This document shows, piece after piece, positions 1 through 4,056 of a DNA stretch of 5,727 nucleotides (within the stretch, counting starts at the first letter, position 1; every line of letters begins with the position of its first letter). Where the stretch lies: positions 1-5,727 of the forward strand of contig VAXK01000107.1 in the NCBI GenBank assembly GCA_005885565.1, in the 5' to 3' direction. The stretch comes from Actinomycetota bacterium. GTDB taxonomy: Bacteria; Actinomycetota; Thermoleophilia; Gaiellales; Gaiellaceae. The position numbers were made by a program, and so were the translations under genes. The notes under the pieces are model-generated. The model had not been told where the DNA came from. It ran no database searches and worked only from the letters and a program-made list of their open reading frames with translations.

Positions 1-2
1 CG

Positions 3-803
3 GATCTGACGGGCCTCCGCATCGGCGTCGACTGCGCGAACGGCGCCTACTCGGGCCTCGCTCCGAGGGCCTTCGAGGAGTTGGGCGCGGAAGTGGTGAC
101 CGTCGGCGACGAGCCGGATGGGACGAACATCAACCTGGGCTGCGGCGCCACCGACCTCCGGACCTTGCAACAGACTGTTGCAAGGTCGGGTTTGGACCTC
201 GGCGTCGCCTTCGACGGCGACGGGGACCGGATGCTCGCGGTCGACGCGGACGGGATTGCGGTCGACGGCGACCAGATCGTCGCCATCCTCGCGCTCCACC
301 TCGGCGTCGACGCGGTCGCGGTGACGACGATGACGAACCTCGGATTCCACCGCCTGATGGCCCAGCACGACGTCCGCGTCGTCACGACCGACGTCGGCGA
401 CCGCTACGTGCTCGAGGCGCTGCGCCGCGAGGGCGCCGTCCTCGGCGGCGAGCAGTCGGGCCACGTCATCTACCTGCGCGACCACGTCACCGGCGACGGG
501 CTCGCGTCGGCGCTCCTGCTCTGCCGGGCGCTCGAGGGGCGGCCGCTCGCCGAGGCCGCGGCCGTGATGCCGAAGTACCCGCAGGTGAAGGAGAACTTCC
601 CCGCGCGCGGCCGCAAGCCGAGCGAGGAGCTCCTGCGCGAGGTCGACCGGATCAACGCCGAGCTCGGCGACCGAGGCCGCGTGCTCGTCCGCCGCTCCGG
701 CACCGAGTCGCTGATCCGCGTGCTCGCCGAGGCCGAGACGGAGGCAGAGGCCGAGGAGCTATCTGCTAGGATCGGCGCTCTCGTACGACGAGAGCTCGGC
801 TGA
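3..803 (+). CDS. glmM: Phosphoglucosamine mutase, C-terminal part (5' end outside window)
   Basis: GlmM interconverts glucosamine-6-phosphate and glucosamine-1-phosphate in the cytoplasm, the second step towards UDP-GlcNAc. The frame is open from the left edge, giving 266 visible residues. Family members are about 445 residues, so roughly 175 are missing, including domain 1 with the phosphoserine loop. Visible signatures (residue 1 at nt 3) are VDCANGA near residue 9, GATDLRTLQ near 49 (very like E. coli GlmM), the metal-binding DGDGDR at 71-76 (nt 213-230), the sugar-binding loop GGEQSGH at 148-154, VGDRYVLE, and the C-terminal phosphate-binding RRSGTES at about 230-236. In that loop the usual Pro after SGTE is Ser (TCG). 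Glucosamine rather than mannose or glucose specificity is inferred from the overall match and the adjacent glmS. The gene carries two unusual palindromes (161-187 and 777-795) in stretches of atypical codons. It ends 83 bp before glmS. Confidence 0.95.
   Translation, partial: DLTGLRIGVDCANGAYSGLAPRAFEELGAEVVTVGDEPDGTNINLGCGATDLRTLQQTVARSGLDLGVAFDGDGDRMLAVDADGIAVDGDQIVAILALHLGVDAVAVTTMTNLGFHRLMAQHDVRVVTTDVGDRYVLEALRREGAVLGGEQSGHVIYLRDHVTGDGLASALLLCRALEGRPLAEAAAVMPKYPQVKENFPARGRKPSEELLREVDRINAELGDRGRVLVRRSGTESLIRVLAEAETEAEAEELSARIGALVRRELG
161..187. repeat. Perfect 13-1-13 inverted repeat inside glmM
   Basis: GACCTTGCAACAG (161-173), a single A (174), and its exact reverse complement CTGTTGCAAGGTC (175-187). 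The core TTGCAACAG-A-CTGTTGCAA has the 9-1-9 symmetry seen in operators of the Fur family. The TTGCAA half-sites recall the actinobacterial Nur box, although that box has a shorter spacer. It lies in the glmM reading frame and is spelled with A/T-ending or otherwise unusual codons (TTG CAA ACT GTT GCA AGG), unlike its surroundings. It could be a protein-binding site, an RNA hairpin in the mRNA, or a chance result. No gene starts nearby. An alternative short pairing, AGGTC (183-187) with GACCT (195-199), would compete with the right arm. Confidence 0.85.
764..772 (+). promoter_or_regulatory. Candidate extended -10 promoter for glmS inside the glmM 3' end
   Basis: TGCTAGGAT matches the extended -10 pattern TGnTAnnnT. 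The codons that spell it (CTA TCT GCT AGG, nt 759-770) are all rare for this GC-rich gene and stand together, which suggests selection on the DNA rather than the protein. The predicted transcript start is near 779, giving a glmS leader of about 108 nt. I see no convincing -35 hexamer at the usual distance; extended -10 promoters can do without one. This is an inference from sequence only. Confidence 0.45.
777..795 (+). promoter_or_regulatory. Perfect 8-bp inverted repeat at the predicted glmS transcript start
   Basis: GCTCTCGT (777-784), loop ACG, then ACGAGAGC (788-795). It begins 4 bp after the candidate -10 element, so it covers the predicted +1 region. That is a typical place for a repressor operator, and it would also give the transcript a 5'-terminal hairpin. 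It is still within glmM coding sequence, where it uses the uncommon codons GCT, GTA, CGA and CGA. Alternatively it is only a glmM 3' end hairpin. Confidence 0.5.
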
Positions 804-827
804 CGTCGCTCCGACGCGGGAGCGGCG
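804..827 (+). other. Stem-loop directly after the glmM stop codon
   Basis: Bases 804-812 pair with 819-827 (nine pairs, one of them G-U) around a six-base loop, starting at the base after the glmM stop. No U-run follows closely; the nearest T-run is at 850-853. A classical intrinsic terminator is therefore not supported. It may protect the glmM 3' end, attenuate transcription weakly into glmS, or form the middle hairpin of a glmS leader. Confidence 0.5.
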
Positions 828-860
828 GCGCAAAGCCGGGCTCTATGCGTTTTCGGGGGA

Positions 861-887
861 CTTGAAGGCTTCGAAGGAGGCTTCAGG
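861..887 (+). promoter_or_regulatory. Hairpin that can sequester the glmS ribosome binding site
   Basis: The glmS Shine-Dalgarno AAGGAGG (874-880) stands 6 nt before the GTG start at 887 and fixes that start. Bases 861-867 can pair with 881-887 (seven pairs, one G-U). After one G-G mismatch, 869-872 can pair with 876-879 (four pairs, one G-U) around the loop GAA (873-875). Most of the Shine-Dalgarno and the G of the start codon then lie in the stem. Such a structure would hold glmS translation low until something opens it. The pairing can be read directly; the regulatory role is inferred. Confidence 0.5.
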
Positions 888-2716
888 TGTGCGGAATCAT
901 CGGATACGTCGGACCGCGGGCCTGCAAGCCGCTCCTCCTGGACGGGCTCGAGCGCCTCGAGTACCGCGGCTACGACTCTGCGGGGATCGTGCTCCGCGAG
1001 GACGCGGGCCTCGACTACGTCCGCGCGGTCGGCAACCTCAGCTTCCTGAAGGAGGCGGCGGGCCGGAATGGCTCGGTCGCGACCACCGGCCTCGGCCACA
1101 CGCGCTGGGCCACGCACGGCCGCGTCGCCGAGCAGAACGCACACCCGCTGACGGGGTGCGAGCCCGGCCGCATCGCCGTCGTCCTGAACGGGATCGTGGA
1201 GAACTTCCGCGAGCTCAAGGAGTCGCTCGTCGCCGACGGACACGTCTTCAGCTCGGAGACCGACGCGGAGGTCGTCGTCCACCTCGTGGAGCGCCACGAC
1301 CGGGGCGACCTCGTGCAGGCCGTCGCGGCTGCGTACCGGGAGCTCGAGGGCCACTACGCCTTCGTCGTCATCCACCACGACCACCCCGGCCTGCTCGTCG
1401 GCGCGCGGCACCAGTGCCCGCTCGTCGTCGGCGTCGGCGAGGGCGAGACGTTCCTCGCGTCGAACCTCGCGGCGTTCCTGCGCGAGACCCGCGACGTCCA
1501 GTTCCCGAACGACGACGAGGTCGTCGCGATCACGCCCGAGGGCGTGCGCTACGTGTCGGTTGAGGGCGCGGACGTGCCGGGCCACGACACCGTCCGCGTG
1601 GACTGGGACGACGAGGGCGCCGAGAAGGGCGGCTACGAGACGTTCATGCTGAAGGAGATCTACGAGCAGCCCGAGGGCGTCGCCGAGACGATCGGCGACC
1701 GCGTGCGCCACGGGCGACTCCAGCTCGACGAGATCGGGCTCTCCGACGACGAGCTGCGCGACCTGCGCCGCATCGTCGTCCTCGCCTGCGGGACCGCCTA
1801 CCACTCCGGGGTCGTCGGCCGGTACGTGATCGAGGAGTGGGCGCGCCTGCCGGTCGAGCCGGACATCGCGAGCGAGTGGCGCTACCGCAACCCGGTGATC
1901 GACCCGCACACGCTCGTCGTCGGTGTCTCCCAGTCGGGCGAGACGCGCGACACGATCCAGGCGATGAAGCTCGCGCACGATCTCGGGGCGCGGACGCTCG
2001 CGATCACGAACATGATGGGGACGCAGATCACGCGCGAGGTCGACGCCGTCCTGTACACGCGGACGGGCCTCGAGATGGCCGTCGCCTCCTCGAAGACCTT
2101 CACGGCGCAGGTCGCGCTGTTCTACCTCCTCGCGCTCAAGCTCGCCCAAGTACGCGAGACGCTGCCGCCGGAGGAGATCTCGTCGCTGCTCGAGGAGGTG
2201 CACGACCTCCCGCAGAAGATCGAGGCCTTCCTCGACGGCGACCACCCGATCGACGAGATCGCGCGCCGCGTCCACGACAAGCAGTTCTTCCTCTATCTCG
2301 GCCGCCACGTCGGCCTGCCGGTGTGCCTCGAGGGCGCGCTGAAGCTGAAGGAGATCTCGTACATCCCAACGGACGCCTACTCGGCGGGCGAGATGAAGCA
2401 CGGGCCGATCGCGCTCCTCGACGACGCGACGCCGGTCGTCTGCGTGGCGACCGACTCGCACGTCTACGACAAGGTCGTCTCGAACATCCAGGAGACCCGA
2501 GCGCGCGGCGCGCACGTGATCGCGGTCGCGACCGACGGGAACGAGGACATCCAGCACCATGCGGACGACGTGATCTACGTGCCGCGGACGCACCCGCTGC
2601 TCCAGGCGGCGCTCGCGATCGTGCCGCTCCAGCTCCTGGCCTACCGGATCGCCCGCCTCCGCGGCCTGAACATCGACCAGCCGCGGAACCTCGCGAAGAC
2701 AGTCACGGTGGAATAG
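887..2716 (+). CDS. glmS: Glutamine--fructose-6-phosphate aminotransferase (isomerizing)
   Basis: GlmS makes glucosamine-6-phosphate and glutamate from fructose-6-phosphate and glutamine, the committed step to UDP-GlcNAc, in the cytoplasm. At 609 residues it equals the length of E. coli GlmS. Residues 1 to about 220 form the class II glutaminase domain. Met is followed at once by the nucleophile Cys2 (MCGIIGYVG), then LEYRGYDSAG (24-33), GHTRWATHG (70-78) and the oxyanion-hole N101-G102. Two SIS sugar-isomerase domains follow at about 290-430 (VVLACGTAYHSG, VSQSGET at 347-353) and 460-600 (CLEGALKLKEISY). The isomerase residues align with E. coli: Glu489, His505 and Lys604 here equal E488, H504 and K603 counted from Cys1. 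The C-terminus DQPRNLAKTVTVE is canonical. The GTG start is supported by AAGGAGG 6 nt upstream and by the need for Cys next to Met. Odd: residue 100 before Asn-Gly is Leu (CTG), where E. coli and mycobacteria have His. Confidence 0.98.
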   Translation: MCGIIGYVGPRACKPLLLDGLERLEYRGYDSAGIVLREDAGLDYVRAVGNLSFLKEAAGRNGSVATTGLGHTRWATHGRVAEQNAHPLTGCEPGRIAVVLNGIVENFRELKESLVADGHVFSSETDAEVVVHLVERHDRGDLVQAVAAAYRELEGHYAFVVIHHDHPGLLVGARHQCPLVVGVGEGETFLASNLAAFLRETRDVQFPNDDEVVAITPEGVRYVSVEGADVPGHDTVRVDWDDEGAEKGGYETFMLKEIYEQPEGVAETIGDRVRHGRLQLDEIGLSDDELRDLRRIVVLACGTAYHSGVVGRYVIEEWARLPVEPDIASEWRYRNPVIDPHTLVVGVSQSGETRDTIQAMKLAHDLGARTLAITNMMGTQITREVDAVLYTRTGLEMAVASSKTFTAQVALFYLLALKLAQVRETLPPEEISSLLEEVHDLPQKIEAFLDGDHPIDEIARRVHDKQFFLYLGRHVGLPVCLEGALKLKEISYIPTDAYSAGEMKHGPIALLDDATPVVCVATDSHVYDKVVSNIQETRARGAHVIAVATDGNEDIQHHADDVIYVPRTHPLLQAALAIVPLQLLAYRIARLRGLNIDQPRNLAKTVTVE

Positions 2717-2750
2717 CCGGGGTTGTGGAACTTCCGCGGCCGTGGCAGCG

Positions 2751-2756
2751 TATAGG
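2751..2756 (+). promoter_or_regulatory. Candidate -10 element for a leaderless propeller-gene transcript
   Basis: TATAGG lies exactly at -12 to -7 if transcription starts on the A of the ATG at 2763. That is the geometry of leaderless genes, which are common in actinobacteria. It fits the lack of a convincing Shine-Dalgarno before this ATG. GGAACTT at 2727-2733, followed by CGTATA at 2749-2754, could instead be read as an ECF-sigma type pair with 15 nt between them. The final base of the -10 is G rather than the preferred T, so the call is tentative. Read-through from glmS, only 46 bp upstream, is the alternative. Confidence 0.35.
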
Positions 2757-2762
2757 TCGCGG

Positions 2763-4049
2763 ATGAGGGGAATTCGCGCCGCGCTCGTACTCTTCGGCGT
2801 CGCCGCCTTCCTCGCTGTGGCCGGCGCCGGTGCGGCGAAGGAGCCGGCGAAAGCGCCGTTCCTCGGCCTCGTGAGCACCGGCCAGGAGTCGTGGAAGCTC
2901 GTCCGGCTAAATCCCCTGACGCTCGGCCAGCGTCCTGGTCGGTCGGTTCCGGTCGGCAGCCCGGCCGGCTGGAGCTTCTCGCCCGACCGGGCGAAACTCG
3001 TCCTCGCCGACTACGGGATCGCGGCGACGCTCGTGCTCGTCGACACGGGCACGATGCGCCGCCTCGGCATCGTCGACACGGGCGGCAACGCGCTGATCAG
3101 CGTCACGTTCTGGCCGCAGGAGCAGCGCCTCTACGCCGTGGTCACGCGGCTCACGCGCAAGGAGGACGGCACCTACGCGCGGCAGCCACCCGCGCTCGTC
3201 GCCGTCGATCCAACCACGCGCGCGGTCGTCGGCGAGCGGTCGCTCGACGGCTGGGTTTACGGCTTCGCCCACGCTGACGGCGTACTCGTGCTGCTGCTCG
3301 GACCGGAGAGCGGCATCGGGCCGGCGCGGCTCGCGGTCGTCGGCGCCGACGGCTCGGTGCGGACGGTCGGCCTCGACGGCGTTCGGGTCGGGACGGACGC
3401 CTTCGACGAGAGCACCCCCGCGGCTGTCCGGCACTACGCGCAGCCGGGCCTCGCGGTGGTGCCCGACGGGAGCGAGGCGTTCGTCGCCTCCCCGAGCGGG
3501 ATCGCCGCCGTCGACCTCCGGACGCTCGCCCTCTCCTACCACGGGATCGTGCGCGGGCACCGCCGTCTCCAGAAGGGCAGCCCCGAGGGCAGCCTGCGAA
3601 CGGTTCGCTGGGTGCAAGGCGGCGTCCTCGTCGTCAGCGGCCGCGACGACCACTCGTCGGTTGACGCCGAAGGGCGGGTCGTCTACCAGCCGCGCCCCGT
3701 CGGCGTCGAGCTCGTGAGCACGAGGGACTGGAGCGCGAAGATGGTCGACGCAACGGGTGAAGGAGTCTCGATCGGCGCCGACGCGATGCTCGTCACGCCG
3801 TGGACGTGGGACTCGTCCCGCCAGCGCTACCTCGGCAACGGCGCCACGATCTACGGCCTGGACGGCGTCAAGCGCGCACACGTGCTCGGCAAGCGGCAGG
3901 TCTACGGGATCGTCGTCGGGCAGCGTGCGTTCGTCGCCGGAGACACGCCGTCCTACTCGATCGTCTCCACGAAGACGGGCAAGATCCTGCGCACGGTCCG
4001 GCATTCGATGCCCCAGCCGCTCGTCGGAGCGGCGCTCGACTCTTACTAG
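2763..4049 (+). CDS. Exported protein, probable beta-propeller, function unknown
   Basis: 428 residues. The N-terminus is a clear Sec signal peptide: MRGIR, then a hydrophobic stretch at about residues 6-20, then AGAGAA before KEP, with likely cleavage near 24-25. There is no lipobox. The protein contains no cysteine at all, and no further membrane segment is visible. The mature part is a run of short beta-rich units resembling propeller blades: WSFSPDRAKLVLAD (70-83), VTFWPQEQRLYAVV (114-127), LVAVDPTTRAVVGE (145-158), LAVVPDGSEAFVAS (230-243), IAAVDLRTLALSYHGI (247-262) and YSIVSTKTGKILRTV (398-412). I judge about six or seven blades; the number is uncertain. An in-frame 14-bp direct repeat (3037-3050 and 3070-3083) encodes VDTG twice, 11 codons apart. 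No catalytic motif is recognised. An upstream in-frame GTG at 2742 would put seven polar residues before the signal peptide, so the ATG is preferred. It lies 46 bp after glmS on the same strand and may be co-transcribed. A binding or scaffold role outside the membrane is a guess. Confidence 0.8.
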   Translation: MRGIRAALVLFGVAAFLAVAGAGAAKEPAKAPFLGLVSTGQESWKLVRLNPLTLGQRPGRSVPVGSPAGWSFSPDRAKLVLADYGIAATLVLVDTGTMRRLGIVDTGGNALISVTFWPQEQRLYAVVTRLTRKEDGTYARQPPALVAVDPTTRAVVGERSLDGWVYGFAHADGVLVLLLGPESGIGPARLAVVGADGSVRTVGLDGVRVGTDAFDESTPAAVRHYAQPGLAVVPDGSEAFVASPSGIAAVDLRTLALSYHGIVRGHRRLQKGSPEGSLRTVRWVQGGVLVVSGRDDHSSVDAEGRVVYQPRPVGVELVSTRDWSAKMVDATGEGVSIGADAMLVTPWTWDSSRQRYLGNGATIYGLDGVKRAHVLGKRQVYGIVVGQRAFVAGDTPSYSIVSTKTGKILRTVRHSMPQPLVGAALDSY

Positions 4050-4056
4050 AGCATCC

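Noticed and set aside
81..83. TTG as the start codon of glmM
   Set aside because: The frame is open upstream to the window edge and already encodes the conserved VDCANGA motif before this point, so the gene starts outside the window.
804..886. glmS self-cleaving ribozyme
   Set aside because: The 83-bp gap is too short for the known ribozyme, I see no match to its core, and that ribozyme is known mainly from Firmicutes.
2742..2744. GTG as the start of the propeller protein
   Set aside because: It adds seven polar residues before a good signal peptide and has no better ribosome binding site. The ATG at 2763 also fits the -10 spacing.
470..2878. 802-codon open frame on the - strand opposite glmM and glmS
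   Set aside because: It is antisense to two well-recognised genes. Its translation is Arg/Asp/Val/Ala-rich low-information sequence, the usual shadow of G/C third positions.
2907..4004. 365-codon open frame on the - strand opposite the propeller gene
   Set aside because: Same kind of shadow, with no recognisable domain. The + strand frame has a signal peptide and blade-like repeats.
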